Positions 17,057-25,632 of a stretch of 54,277 nt of DNA are shown here, in pieces. The number at the start of each line of letters is the position of its first letter. The first letter of the stretch is position 1. Made by a program: the position numbers and the translations under genes. This DNA comes from Actinomycetota bacterium (GTDB lineage: Bacteria > Actinomycetota > Acidimicrobiia > Acidimicrobiales > Ilumatobacteraceae), in the NCBI GenBank assembly GCA_009919275.1, contig RGCG01000005.1:1-54277 (forward strand), read 5' to 3'. A model generated the notes under the pieces. The model worked only from the letters and a program-made list of their open reading frames with translations, did no database searches and was not told where the DNA came from.

Positions 17057-19038
17057 GACGGGGCGAGTTGCTCGTCGAGGCTCGCGGCATCGACCGATGG
17101 TGACATGCACACATGGTCGTGGCACAGGTACGCATGTCCGGCCGTGCGTCCCTCCCAAATCGGCGACGAGTCGGTTTCACCCCACGCAAGAACGAGGTTC
17201 GGTCGCCAGGCCCGACGCACCGACGGCGCGAATGCACCGAGTGGGCCGGGAATCACGAGCTCGCTGACGCCTGCGAGGCGAAGGTGCAGCGCGGCGAGGG
17301 AATTGCCGGCGGCGCTCGGCGCGCGACGCATGACGGGGTCGAGGAGTTGGAGAATTCTGTCGGCGTGATTCGCGAAACGTGATTCGCCCGTCAGTGCCCC
17401 GAGGCGGAGGAGTGCGACCGCGGCAAGGGAGTTCGCCGACGGTGTCGCATTGTCGAGAAGATCCTTTTGTCGAACGACCAGTCTTTCGGCATCGTTCGCC
17501 GTCGTGAACAGTCCGCCGAGCTCGGGGTCCCAGTGATTGTCGAGGAGCTGGTCGGCGGCGTCCACCGCGTGGCCCACCCAACGCGACTCGCCCGATGCTT
17601 CGCCGAGACGCGTGAAGGCATCGACGATTGCTGCAAGGTCCGCTGCGAGCGCCGCGTGTCGGGCGCGCGGCGTGCCGTCTTCGTGCCAGCTTCGCTGCCA
17701 TCGACCGGTGTTCGTGCGGAGCTCGCGCAGGAGAAACTCGCCGTTCACAAGCGCGGCGGCCAGCCATTCGTCGTTGTCGAACAGGAATGCGGCCTCGGCG
17801 AGCGATGACAACATGAGTCCGTTCCACTCGGTCAGCACCTTGTTGTCGAGAAGCGGCCGGGGACGCGTCGTCCGTGTCTCGAAGAGGACGCGCATGGCAT
17901 CGGAAATTTCGCTCGGTGGGATGTAATCGCTGCGCGAGTGGTGTCGAGTGAGAATGTTGCGTCCTTCGAAATTCCCGCTCTCGGTGATGCTGAACCACTG
18001 GGTGACGAGATCGGCGACCGGCGACGGAAGAATCGAACGAATTTCCCGCGGTGTCCAGGTGTAGAACCAGCCTTCGTGGTGGTGACCGTCGAGGTCGGCC
18101 GAGTCGGCATCTTCGGCCGAGTAGAAGCCACCCTCCGGATGCCTGAGATCTCGCAGGACGTACGACACGATGTTGTGCGCAACCCGGGAGAAGCGTTCCT
18201 CTCCCGTCGAGACCGCGGCGTGCACGTAGATGCGCAAGAGCAGTGCCTGGTCGTAGAGCATTTTTTCGAAGTGAGGCACGAGCCATTGCCGGTCGACCGA
18301 ATACCGCGCGAAGCCTCCTCCGAGATGGTCGTGCATGCCGCCGGCCGCCATCGCATCGAGGGTCTCCACCGCGATGTCACGGGCCGAGACGTTCCCGCTG
18401 ACGGTCCAACTGCGCAGGAGAAGATCGACGTTCATCGTCGACGGGAACTTCGGTGCTGCGCCAAATCCACCCCATTCACGGTCGAAGTTCGCTGCAAGGC
18501 TCCCGACGGCGTGGTCGAGGAGATCCGACCCGGGAAGCACGCTCGCCGGGGCGCTGATCTCGCTTCGCGACAGTGCGTCCATGAGCGCGTTCACGTTCGT
18601 GTCGACGTCGTCCCTGCGGTTCTGCCACACATCGGTGATGGCGGCCATCAACTGGAGAAACGATGGCTTCGGAAAATAGGTTCCTCCGTAGAAGGGCTTG
18701 CCGTCGGGCGTCAAGAAGACGGTCATCGGCCATCCGCCTCGGCCGGTGAGTGCCTGCACTGCTTCCATGTAGACCGCGTCGACGTCGGGGCGCTCTTCGC
18801 GGTCGACCTTCACGTTGACGAACTGGACGTTCATTTCCCTCGCCACCTCGGCATCTTCGAAACACTCGTGCGCCATCACGTGGCACCAGTGGCAAGCGGA
18901 GTAGCCAACCGACAAGAGAATCGGCACACCGCGCTCGGCGGCGGCGGCAAACGCCTCGTCACCCCAGGCGTACCAGTCGACGGGATTGTCCTTGTGTTGA
19001 CGCAGGTAGGGGGACACCTCGTTCGCCAAGCGGTTCAT
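17047..19038 (-). CDS. yyaL: YyaL/SSP411-type thioredoxin-domain protein (DUF255)
   Basis: This 663-residue protein has an N-terminal thioredoxin-like domain with CHWC (C49-H50-W51-C52) inside SVGYSACHWCHVM, followed by a large alpha/alpha barrel related to N-acylglucosamine epimerases (about 190-600, with FGAAPKFPSTMNVDLLLR and GGMHDHLGGGFARYS). The opening RLANEVSPYLRQHKDNPVDWY is a family hallmark. Its role is not established; a thiol-linked or sugar-related activity is guessed for the family. It is the downstream gene of a minus-strand pair with the InhA-like reductase, 15 bases apart. Confidence 0.9.
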   Translation of the reverse strand: MNRLANEVSPYLRQHKDNPVDWYAWGDEAFAAAAERGVPILLSVGYSACHWCHVMAHECFEDAEVAREMNVQFVNVKVDREERPDVDAVYMEAVQALTGRGGWPMTVFLTPDGKPFYGGTYFPKPSFLQLMAAITDVWQNRRDDVDTNVNALMDALSRSEISAPASVLPGSDLLDHAVGSLAANFDREWGGFGAAPKFPSTMNVDLLLRSWTVSGNVSARDIAVETLDAMAAGGMHDHLGGGFARYSVDRQWLVPHFEKMLYDQALLLRIYVHAAVSTGEERFSRVAHNIVSYVLRDLRHPEGGFYSAEDADSADLDGHHHEGWFYTWTPREIRSILPSPVADLVTQWFSITESGNFEGRNILTRHHSRSDYIPPSEISDAMRVLFETRTTRPRPLLDNKVLTEWNGLMLSSLAEAAFLFDNDEWLAAALVNGEFLLRELRTNTGRWQRSWHEDGTPRARHAALAADLAAIVDAFTRLGEASGESRWVGHAVDAADQLLDNHWDPELGGLFTTANDAERLVVRQKDLLDNATPSANSLAAVALLRLGALTGESRFANHADRILQLLDPVMRRAPSAAGNSLAALHLRLAGVSELVIPGPLGAFAPSVRRAWRPNLVLAWGETDSSPIWEGRTAGHAYLCHDHVCMSPSVDAASLDEQLAPSHQ

Positions 19039-19053
19039 GTTGCGAGCCCCGGC

Positions 19054-19821
19054 TCATGCACCGGTGGCGTGGTAGCCACCGTCGACGTGAATCATCTCGC
19101 CCGTTGTCGAGGGAAAGAAGTCGGACATGAGCGCAACGCAGGTTTTCGCAACTGCGCTGCCATCGTTCACGTCCCAGCCGAGCGGTGCCCGCGAATCCCA
19201 GACGTCCTCGAACTTGGCGAATCCCGGAATTGATTTGGCTGCCAGCGTGCGAATGGGTCCTGCGGCAACGAGGTTGCAGCGGATCCCCCGGGGGCCGAGT
19301 TCGCGCGCCAGATACCGGTTCGTCGATTCGAACGCCGACTTTGCGACACCCATCCAGTTGTAGGCGGGCCACGCGACGGTGTTGTCGAAGTCGAGTCCGA
19401 CGAGCGTGCCGCCGTTCGTCATGAGCGGAACGAATGCGTCGGCGAGAGTTTTCAACGAGAACGCCGAGATCTGGATCGCAACGGAAACGTCGTCCCACGT
19501 CGCCGCCATGAGATCGTCGCCGAGACATACAGCGGGGGCGAATCCGATCGCATGGAGGACGGCGTCGACCCGACCGAGATGTTGCCGCGCCGCATCTCGC
19601 GCCGTTGTCACGTGCTCGGGGTTTGTCACATCTAACTCGAAAACGGGCACCGGCTGCGCGAGTTTGCGTGCGGTGCGTTCGGTGAGCGAGAGACCGCGAC
19701 CCGCACCGGTGAGGACGATTTGTGCGCCTTCTGCTTGTGCGAGTCGCGCCACCCCAAATGCAAGCGAGGCGTCGGTGAGGACGCCCGTGATCACGATGTT
19801 CTTGCCGTCAAGAATGCCCAT
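19054..19821 (-). CDS. fabI: enoyl-[acyl-carrier-protein] reductase, InhA-like
   Basis: FabI reduces trans-2-enoyl-ACP with NADH in fatty-acid elongation. The 255-residue SDR protein has GVLTDASLAFGVA (nucleotide-binding loop, 13-25), ELDVTNPEH (62-70), the catalytic pair Y154 and K161 (YNWMGVAK), and NLVAAGPIRTLAA (183-195). It is closer in style to mycobacterial InhA than to E. coli FabI. The InhA serine 94 position is alanine here (A91 in HAIGFAP). A TACGGT hexamer lies 7 bases before the ATG. Confidence 0.94.
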   Translation of the reverse strand: MGILDGKNIVITGVLTDASLAFGVARLAQAEGAQIVLTGAGRGLSLTERTARKLAQPVPVFELDVTNPEHVTTARDAARQHLGRVDAVLHAIGFAPAVCLGDDLMAATWDDVSVAIQISAFSLKTLADAFVPLMTNGGTLVGLDFDNTVAWPAYNWMGVAKSAFESTNRYLARELGPRGIRCNLVAAGPIRTLAAKSIPGFAKFEDVWDSRAPLGWDVNDGSAVAKTCVALMSDFFPSTTGEMIHVDGGYHATGA

Positions 19822-19828
19822 GGAACCG

Positions 19829-19834
19829 ACCGTA
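19829..19834 (-). promoter_or_regulatory. TACGGT -10 hexamer for the InhA-like gene
   Basis: On the minus strand TACGGT lies 7 bases before the ATG at 19821 with no Shine-Dalgarno sequence. A leaderless transcript for the fabI-yyaL pair is likely. Confidence 0.45.
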
Positions 19835-19884
19835 GTGCAGAGCCGAGCCGTGAGTCGGGGCGCTCGTGTGCAATGCTCGGGGAC

Positions 19885-20568
19885 ATGAGTGGGTTGTCCA
19901 CATCGATCGGAGTTCTCGGGGGAACCGGACCCGCAGGAACCGCGGTTGCCGCCCGACTCGCATCCGTCGGTTACTCGGTTGTCATCGGGTCGCGGTCGGC
20001 GGAGCGCGCCGAGGATAAAGCCCGAGAGATTCGCGATGCTTGGCCGAACTTCTCACTCGATCTGTGTGGCGGAACGAACCACGATGCCGCGTCGCGGGAT
20101 GTCATCGTGCTCGCCACCCCTTGGGACTCGGCGGCGACAACCGCCAAGGAGCACGCAGCCGATCTCGACGGCAAAGTCGTGGTCAGCATGGCGAACGCTC
20201 TCATCCGGGTCGGATCCGAATTTCAGCCCCTCGTTCCGCCGCGCGGCAGCGTTGCGGCTCACGTGCAGGTGGCCGTGCCGCGTTGCAGGGTGGTCGCCGC
20301 GCTGCACCACCTGCCGGCAAAGGAACTCGGCCATCTTGGCGACCCGATTGACAGCGACGTGCTCATTTGCTCGGACGACAAGAACGCCCTGCAAACCGTC
20401 AGCGACATCGTCGAGCGGATACCGGGATGCCGACCGCTTGATTCGGGCGAGTTGTCGAATGCGACGGCGATCGAAGCCTTCACTGCGGTGCTTTTGCAGT
20501 TGAACGTGCGTTACAAGACCCGGGTCGCACCTCGATTGAACGGAATCAAGGGAGACCCCCGCAAGTGA
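19885..20568 (+). CDS. npdG: NADPH-dependent F420 reductase (NpdG-like)
   Basis: The family transfers hydride between NADPH and coenzyme F420. The 227-residue protein has a Rossmann motif GVLGGTGPAGTAVA (8-21), IGSRSAERA for NADPH phosphate recognition, DVIVLATPWDSA, and a C-terminal helical domain ending in NVRYKTRVAPRLNGIKG. The ATG at 19885 is chosen because it gives the family N-terminus. Its presence implies F420 use, which fits the LLM-type oxidoreductase at 28696-29604. It is translationally coupled to mshC through TGATG. Confidence 0.88.
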   Translation: MSGLSTSIGVLGGTGPAGTAVAARLASVGYSVVIGSRSAERAEDKAREIRDAWPNFSLDLCGGTNHDAASRDVIVLATPWDSAATTAKEHAADLDGKVVVSMANALIRVGSEFQPLVPPRGSVAAHVQVAVPRCRVVAALHHLPAKELGHLGDPIDSDVLICSDDKNALQTVSDIVERIPGCRPLDSGELSNATAIEAFTAVLLQLNVRYKTRVAPRLNGIKGDPRK

Positions 20569-21689
20569 TGCGCCTGTACGACACGGCACGACGCGAGGTC
20601 GTGCCCTTCGAGCCCGGGCCGACGGTTCTCATGTACACCTGTGGCATCACCCCCTACGACGCCACACACCTCGGACACGCGGCGACGTTCCTTGCGTACG
20701 ACGTGTTGCAGCGGCGACTCATCGACCTCGGTCACGAGGTGAAGTGCGTGCGGAACGTCACCGACGTCGACGATCCGCTCTTTGCAAAGGCGCGCGAACT
20801 CGGCGTTCACTACCTCGACCTGGCGGCGGGGGAGGAAGCGCGTTTCGAAGCCGACATGGCGGCCCTCGAGATGCTTCCGATGCACAGCACCCCGCGCGCA
20901 TCGTCGGCGATCGCCGACATTCGCGGATTCATCGGCATGGTGCTCGACCGCGGCTTCGCTTACCAGGCGGGCGGGAACGTGTATTTCGACGTCGCCAAGT
21001 TCCCGGAGTTCGGGTCGGTTTCGCATTACACCGAAGACGAGATGATTGCCTTTGCGCGTGAACGTGGCGGCAACGTCGACGACCCCAACAAGCGCCATCC
21101 TCTCGATTTCGTGCTGTGGCAGACGAGCACGGGTGACGAGCCGTCGTGGGACACGATGTGGGGCCCGGGCCGACCCGGATGGCACATCGAGTGTTCGGCG
21201 CTGGCGCTTCGGGAATTGGGCTCGACGATCGATCTCCACGGCGGGGGTTCCGACCTCATCTTTCCGCATCACGAGTGCGAGCGTGCCCAGTCCGAGGCAG
21301 CTACCGGGCTTCCGTTCGTTCGCCATTGGATGCACGTCGCGATGGTCTTCATGGACGGCCACAAGATGTCGAAGAGTCGCGGGAACCTAGTGTTCGTCGA
21401 CGCCCTGCGGCGTCAGTGGGACCCACGTGTCATCCGTCTCGGAATCCTTGCCCATCACTACCGCACCGAATGGGAATGGAACGAGGGCATCATGCCGGCC
21501 GCAGCACAGCGGCTGGCTGCTTGGCAGGCTTCGGGTGGGACCGACGACACCGCGGTTCTAAACGACGTGCGGGCTCGCCTCGATGATGATCTCGACACCC
21601 CCGGAGCGATTGCGGTCATTGATGCTGCGGCGCGGGCGGGACGAGGTGTGACCAGCGCCGCGGCACTCGTTGGCGTGCGATTGATTTAG
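20568..21689 (+). CDS. mshC: cysteine:GlcN-inositol ligase (mycothiol synthesis), CysS-like
   Basis: MshC joins cysteine to GlcN-Ins in mycothiol synthesis. The 373-residue protein is a class I cysteinyl-tRNA synthetase relative with YTCGITPYDATHLGHAATF (zinc cysteine and HIGH-type motif), WHIECSALAL, LIFPHHE and KMSKSRGN. It ends about 90 residues sooner than CysS and lacks the anticodon-binding domain, and the ITPYDATHLGH form is the MshC form. The ATG at 20568 overlaps the npdG stop; a GTG at 20565 is an alternative. A truncated CysS is a less likely reading. Confidence 0.85.
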   Translation: MRLYDTARREVVPFEPGPTVLMYTCGITPYDATHLGHAATFLAYDVLQRRLIDLGHEVKCVRNVTDVDDPLFAKARELGVHYLDLAAGEEARFEADMAALEMLPMHSTPRASSAIADIRGFIGMVLDRGFAYQAGGNVYFDVAKFPEFGSVSHYTEDEMIAFARERGGNVDDPNKRHPLDFVLWQTSTGDEPSWDTMWGPGRPGWHIECSALALRELGSTIDLHGGGSDLIFPHHECERAQSEAATGLPFVRHWMHVAMVFMDGHKMSKSRGNLVFVDALRRQWDPRVIRLGILAHHYRTEWEWNEGIMPAAAQRLAAWQASGGTDDTAVLNDVRARLDDDLDTPGAIAVIDAAARAGRGVTSAAALVGVRLI

Positions 21690-21695
21690 CACCAA

Positions 21696-21722
21696 AACCC
21701 GGGTTCGTTTTCTGCGAAAACG
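21696..21722. terminator. two adjacent palindromes in the mshC-plsC gap
   Basis: AACCCGGGTT (21696-21705) is a perfect 10-bp palindrome. It is followed at once by CGTTTTC-TGC-GAAAACG (21706-21722), a perfect 7-bp stem with a 3-base loop. They begin 7 bases after the mshC stop in a 96-bp gap. The second could act as a terminator, although no clean T-run follows; an operator role is also possible. Confidence 0.45.
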
Positions 21723-21771
21723 TTCACACTCCGTTGACGAAAAATATCTACCGCTTTTCATCCGGGACACA

Positions 21772-21777
21772 TACTCT
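21772..21777 (+). promoter_or_regulatory. TACTCT -10 hexamer for plsC
   Basis: TACTCT lies 8 bases before the plsC ATG. A TTGACG at 21734-21739 is too far away (32 bases) to pair with it as a normal -35 element. Confidence 0.4.
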
Positions 21778-21785
21778 TCCCGCAA

Positions 21786-22553
21786 ATGAAGGCCAACGAC
21801 GGAATCAAGCCAGCGGAATTCCGCGGTGCCGGCGCATTGCAGCGTCGGGTTCGTCGTGTCGCGCGTCCCGTGATGAAGTCGCTCTGGCGTTTCGATCTCG
21901 AAGGGTTCGACCGACTGCCAACGACGGGTCCCGCAATTCTCTGTCCGAATCACGTCAGCTTCCTCGACAGCGCGTTTCTCATGATGGCGGTACCGCGTGA
22001 GATCAGTTTCGTCGGAAAAGCCGAATACATGGATTCGTGGAAGACCCGCACGCTTTTTCCTGCGATGGGCATGATTCCCATCGACCGTGCGGGTGGCGAC
22101 AAGAGCGCCGCGGCTCTCGACGCAGCCGAGGTCGTGTTGCGCCGTGGTGAGCTGTTCGGCATTTTCCCGGAAGGGACACGCAGTCGCGACGGCATGCTCT
22201 ACAAGGGTCGCACCGGCGCGGCGCGTCTTGCGTTGAAAGTCGGATGCCCCATCTTTCCCGTCGGCATCGTTGGTACTCGCGAGATCCAGCCACCTGACGC
22301 GGTTGTTCCGAAGGTCAACTTCCCGCGGTTCAACATGCGATGCTCCATTCGTATCGGCGAGCCGATCGATGTTGCCCGTTACGCCGATCGAGATGCCGAC
22401 CACATGGTGTTGCGCGAGATCACCGACGAATTGATGTTCGAGATCCGTGAACTCACCGGACAGCAATACCGCAACACCTACGCCACCAAGGGCGGCGACG
22501 TGGTCTCCGGTCAGGTCGAAAATGGCGAAAGCCCGGTGGCAGTCTCGCCGTAG
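21786..22553 (+). CDS. plsC: 1-acyl-sn-glycerol-3-phosphate acyltransferase
   Basis: PlsC adds the second acyl chain to make phosphatidic acid at the membrane. The 255-residue protein has the acyltransferase motifs NHVSFLD (HX4D, near residue 57), FPEGTRSRDG (about 135-144) and a PVGIVG segment. It lies directly before thrS, with 12 bases between, and upstream of the PIM synthesis genes, so a role in supplying phosphatidic acid for phosphatidylinositol fits. No signal peptide; a basic N-terminus (RRVRRVARPVMKSLWRF) may bind the membrane. Confidence 0.92.
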   Translation: MKANDGIKPAEFRGAGALQRRVRRVARPVMKSLWRFDLEGFDRLPTTGPAILCPNHVSFLDSAFLMMAVPREISFVGKAEYMDSWKTRTLFPAMGMIPIDRAGGDKSAAALDAAEVVLRRGELFGIFPEGTRSRDGMLYKGRTGAARLALKVGCPIFPVGIVGTREIQPPDAVVPKVNFPRFNMRCSIRIGEPIDVARYADRDADHMVLREITDELMFEIRELTGQQYRNTYATKGGDVVSGQVENGESPVAVSP

Positions 22554-22556
22554 ACT
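22551..22556 (+). promoter_or_regulatory. TAGACT hexamer sharing the plsC stop, for thrS
   Basis: TAGACT starts with the plsC TAG stop and ends 9 bases before the thrS ATG. It would allow a separate, near-leaderless thrS transcript within the gene cluster. Confidence 0.4.
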
Positions 22557-22565
22557 TCCACCCCT

Positions 22566-24533
22566 ATGTCGACGCTGACAGTCAAACTTCCCGACGGATC
22601 CGCACGTGAGTTGCCCGCGGGTTCGACTTCGGCCGATCTAGCGGCGTCGATTGGTTCACGTCTCGCGAAGGCCGCACTCGCCGCCGTCGTCGACGGTGTC
22701 GAGGCCGACCTGAACTTGCCGTTGGTCGACGGTGCCACCGTTGGCATCATCACCGCCGACAGTGATGCCGGTCGACACGTGTTGCGCCACTCGACAGCGC
22801 ACGTCCTTGCGCAGGCCGTCACCCAGTTGTTTCCGGGGGCGAAGTTCTCCATCGGTCCGGCAATCGAGGACGGTTTCTACTACGACTTCGACCTTCCGGA
22901 CGGGCGTACGTTTTCCGAATCCGATCTTGCGGCCATCACCGAAAAGATGAAAGAGATCGTGAAGGCCGACCAACCATTTGTGCGATCCGAAGTCGGTGTC
23001 GACGAGGCCCTGCGACTCTTTTCCGACCAGCCGTACAAGTGCGAGATCATCCAACGAGTCACGTCCGGTGCGGCCGACGGGGCCGATGTGGGCGAAGTCG
23101 GTGGTGGTGAAACGATCAGCGTCTACCGCAACACCGAGTCGTTCGTCGACCTTTGTCGTGGTCCGCACGTACCTTCCACCGGCAAACTGGGCCACTTCGC
23201 GCTCATGAAAGTGGCGGGCGCACACTGGCGATCATCGGAAAAGGGCCCGATGCTCCAGCGCATCTACGGAACCGCGTGGGAGTCGAAAGCCGCTCTCGAC
23301 GAGCACCTTCATCGCCTGGCCGAGGCCGAGAAACGCGACCACCGTCGTTTGGCGGTTGAACAAGACCTCTTGTCTTTCCCTTCCGAACTCGGAGGCGGTC
23401 TCGCGGTGTGGCACCCGAAAGGCGCCATCGTTCGCAAGTTGATGGAGGACTACAGCCGCGAGCGCCACCAGAAAGGTGGCTACCAATTCGTTTTCACTCC
23501 GCACCTCGCAAACGCAAATCTCTTCCAAACCTCGGGCCATCTCGACTTCTACCGCGACGGCATGTACCCGCCGATGGAAATGGACAACGGTGTTTACTAC
23601 CCGAAGCCGATGAACTGCCCGATGCACTGCCTCATCTTCTCGGGGCGGGGTCGCAGTTACCGCGAACTGCCGATGCGACTTTTCGAACTCGGCACCGTCT
23701 ATCGGTACGAACGTGCAGGCACTCTGCACGGACTCATGCGCATCCGCGGGTTCACCCAGGACGACAGCCACATCTACTGCACCGAAGACCAGTTGCAAGA
23801 CGAAATCGCCTCGCTCCTCGACTTTGTCATGAGTGTTCTGCGACGTTTCGGGTTCAAGGATTTCACGGCCAATCTCAGCACGAAAGATCCGTCGAAGTAC
23901 GTCGGCGACGACGCCATCTGGGACAAGGCCACGAATGCATTGCGGGCCGCACTTGAAAAGTACGGCCTCGACTACAAGATCAAAGAGGGTGACGCGGCCT
24001 TCTACGGCCCGAAGATCGACATCGATGTCCGCGATGCGATCGGCCGCAAGTGGCAGCTCTCCACGATCCAGTGTGACTTCAATCTGCCGCAACGCTTCGA
24101 CCTCGAGTACGTCGGTGCAGATTCGCAGCGTCACCGGCCGATCATGTTGCACCGCGCCCTCTTCGGTTCGGTCGAACGGTTCTTCGGTGTCCTTCTCGAA
24201 CACTATGCGGGAGCGCTTCCAACGTGGCTGGCGCCGGTGCAGGTGCGCATCCTTCCGGTTGCATCGGCGCACGAGGCTTACGCTTCCTCCGTCGTTGCCC
24301 GGCTCGAATCCGAGGGATTCCGTGTCGACGTGATGCATGCCGACGACCAACTCGGCAAGCGAATCCGCAACGCGAAGCTCGAGAAGGTCCCGTACGTGCT
24401 CGTCGTTGGAGACGACGACGCAGCCAACGGAACCGTGGGAGTCAATCCGCGGGGCGGGGAAGTCGAGCGCGACGTCTTGCTTGATGCCTTCGTCTCTCGC
24501 GTCCACGCCGACGTGAGCACGGATATTGATTGA
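22566..24533 (+). CDS. thrS: threonyl-tRNA synthetase
   Basis: This enzyme charges tRNA-Thr. The 655-residue protein has the TGS domain (1-65), the editing domain with HVLRHSTAHVLAQA and CRGPHVPSTG, the class II catalytic core with NCPMHC (zinc cysteine), RIRGFTQDDSHIYC, and MLHRALFGSVERF, and the C-terminal anticodon-binding domain (about 550-650). Length is normal. It heads the thrS-HIT-pgsA-patA-pimA gene order known from mycobacteria. Confidence 0.97.
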   Translation: MSTLTVKLPDGSARELPAGSTSADLAASIGSRLAKAALAAVVDGVEADLNLPLVDGATVGIITADSDAGRHVLRHSTAHVLAQAVTQLFPGAKFSIGPAIEDGFYYDFDLPDGRTFSESDLAAITEKMKEIVKADQPFVRSEVGVDEALRLFSDQPYKCEIIQRVTSGAADGADVGEVGGGETISVYRNTESFVDLCRGPHVPSTGKLGHFALMKVAGAHWRSSEKGPMLQRIYGTAWESKAALDEHLHRLAEAEKRDHRRLAVEQDLLSFPSELGGGLAVWHPKGAIVRKLMEDYSRERHQKGGYQFVFTPHLANANLFQTSGHLDFYRDGMYPPMEMDNGVYYPKPMNCPMHCLIFSGRGRSYRELPMRLFELGTVYRYERAGTLHGLMRIRGFTQDDSHIYCTEDQLQDEIASLLDFVMSVLRRFGFKDFTANLSTKDPSKYVGDDAIWDKATNALRAALEKYGLDYKIKEGDAAFYGPKIDIDVRDAIGRKWQLSTIQCDFNLPQRFDLEYVGADSQRHRPIMLHRALFGSVERFFGVLLEHYAGALPTWLAPVQVRILPVASAHEAYASSVVARLESEGFRVDVMHADDQLGKRIRNAKLEKVPYVLVVGDDDAANGTVGVNPRGGEVERDVLLDAFVSRVHADVSTDID

Positions 24534-24545
24534 GCACGGGCACCG

Positions 24546-25070
24546 ATGACGTCGAAGCTTGATCACCTCTGGAACGGGTGGCGTGCGGCTTACGTCCAAA
24601 AATGGGGCGAGACTGCCGGCGAACCGCTGCCATCGACTGCAGGTTCGGTCTTCACGCGCATTTTGGCGAGTGGCCTCACGGATGAAGAGGCCCACATCGT
24701 TCGACGAGGCACCACCTGTTTCGCCATTCTGAACGCGTACCCCTATGCGTCGGGTCACCTGTTGGTCTTGCCGTTCCGTGAGGTTCCGAACCTCGAGGAT
24801 CTCACGGCCGAGGAATCACTCGAGCTGTGGTCGTTCGTCACGCAGGGTGTCCGAGCGTTGAAGGTTGCCTACCAGCCGCAGGGGGTGAACGTCGGAATCA
24901 ACCTTGGTCCACCGGCGGGCGGCAGCATTTCCGAGCATCTGCACGTGCACGTGGTACCGCGGTGGGTTGGCGACGCCAACTTCATGACCGCCGTCGCAAA
25001 CACCCGGACTCTGCCCGAAGCACTCGGCGATTCCGCGGCCAAACTGCGCGCCGCATGGCAGCGCCTCTAG
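24546..25070 (+). CDS. HIT family hydrolase / AP4A phosphorylase-like
   Basis: The 174-residue protein has the histidine triad H131-L-H133-V-H135-VV in SEHLHVHVVPRW, with H133 as the likely nucleophile, and the upstream HIT-domain features NAYPYASGHLLVLP and VGINLGPPAGGS. The mycobacterial gene in this same position (Rv2613c) is an AP4A phosphorylase, so a dinucleoside polyphosphate substrate is a reasonable guess. It lies 12 bases after thrS. Its TAG stop is shared with a TAGGGT hexamer for the next gene. Confidence 0.88.
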   Translation: MTSKLDHLWNGWRAAYVQKWGETAGEPLPSTAGSVFTRILASGLTDEEAHIVRRGTTCFAILNAYPYASGHLLVLPFREVPNLEDLTAEESLELWSFVTQGVRALKVAYQPQGVNVGINLGPPAGGSISEHLHVHVVPRWVGDANFMTAVANTRTLPEALGDSAAKLRAAWQRL

Positions 25071-25073
25071 GGT
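25068..25073 (+). promoter_or_regulatory. TAGGGT hexamer sharing the HIT gene stop
   Basis: TAGGGT begins with the stop codon of the HIT gene and ends 6 bases before the GTG at 25080. This fits a leaderless transcript of the next gene. Confidence 0.4.
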
Positions 25074-25079
25074 GGTGTC

Positions 25080-25583
25080 GTGGCAAACCCCGAACGCGGT
25101 GATGAGATTCGTGACACGCTTCCCGATGATCTCAACATCACGGCTTTCAGCGGTGCGTACGAGTTTCCCGACAACAGTCGCCGGCGTATCCCGGGTGTCA
25201 TGTATCTCGTCCTCGCCGGGGCGTGCGTTGTCGTGCGGATTTCGGGCGGTGTCGACTCACCGCTCGTGAACGGAGGCTGGGTTGCGGCGGCGGTGCTGCT
25301 CGGTGTCGTAGGTTTCTTCAGCATCACATCGGGCTGGCGAATGTCGATCGATGAAAAGCAGGCGCTGGTGCTGGCCACGCGCGCAGTCGGGTTTGCCGTC
25401 GGACATGCCTCGGCCCAACAGGTGTGGCACGGCGTGAGGAGTCGCCCCACTTGGCGCGTCTTTTGCTACAGCGCGGAAGAACCACCGCTTCGACGTGGCT
25501 TGGTGCTCGTCGACGCCGTCAACGGGACGGTGCTCGAGAAGTTGACCGAGGCGAACCCGGACGGAGCAAAGCCCACCGAGTGA
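25080..25583 (+). CDS. small membrane protein of unknown function
   Basis: I do not recognise a family. The 167-residue protein has a soluble N-terminus (about 1-37), two adjacent membrane helices (about 38-54 and 66-84, GVMYLVLAGACVVV and VAAAVLLGVVGFFSI) and a soluble C-terminal domain with MSIDEKQALVLATRAVGF and WRVFCYSAEEPPLRRGLVLVDA. The place between the HIT gene and pgsA suggests an envelope-lipid role, but this is only inference. A GTG start is used, and the downstream end lies in a tandem repeat. Confidence 0.65.
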   Translation: MANPERGDEIRDTLPDDLNITAFSGAYEFPDNSRRRIPGVMYLVLAGACVVVRISGGVDSPLVNGGWVAAAVLLGVVGFFSITSGWRMSIDEKQALVLATRAVGFAVGHASAQQVWHGVRSRPTWRVFCYSAEEPPLRRGLVLVDAVNGTVLEKLTEANPDGAKPTE

Positions 25584-25605
25584 TGCCGAGTGATGCCGAG
25601 TGATG
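25576..25605 (+). repeat. three tandem copies of CCGAGTGATG
   Basis: Three exact 10-bp copies start at 25576, 25586 and 25596. The first contains the stop of the small membrane protein gene, and the array ends 27 bases before the pgsA start. The array adds TGA codons in more than one frame. It may be neutral slippage or a spacing element. Confidence 0.8.
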
Positions 25606-25619
25606 CAATGGAGGGGGGT

Positions 25620-25625
25620 TAGCCT
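25620..25625 (+). promoter_or_regulatory. TAGCCT -10 hexamer for pgsA
   Basis: TAGCCT lies 7 bases before the ATG at 25633. No ribosome-binding site lies between, which supports a leaderless start and this ATG over the in-frame 25600 alternative. Confidence 0.45.
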
Positions 25626-25632
25626 TTCTCCC

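Noticed and set aside
20568-21689. Truncated cysteinyl-tRNA synthetase
   Set aside because: The ITPYDATHLGH form and the missing anticodon domain fit MshC, and the neighbour is a redox gene.
21734-21739. TTGACG as the -35 element of the plsC promoter
   Set aside because: It lies 32 bases from TACTCT, too far for a normal promoter; the closest -10 for it (TTCATC) is poor.
23232-24758. 508-codon minus-strand open frame opposite thrS
   Set aside because: It shadows thrS and the HIT gene start, with no conserved motif.
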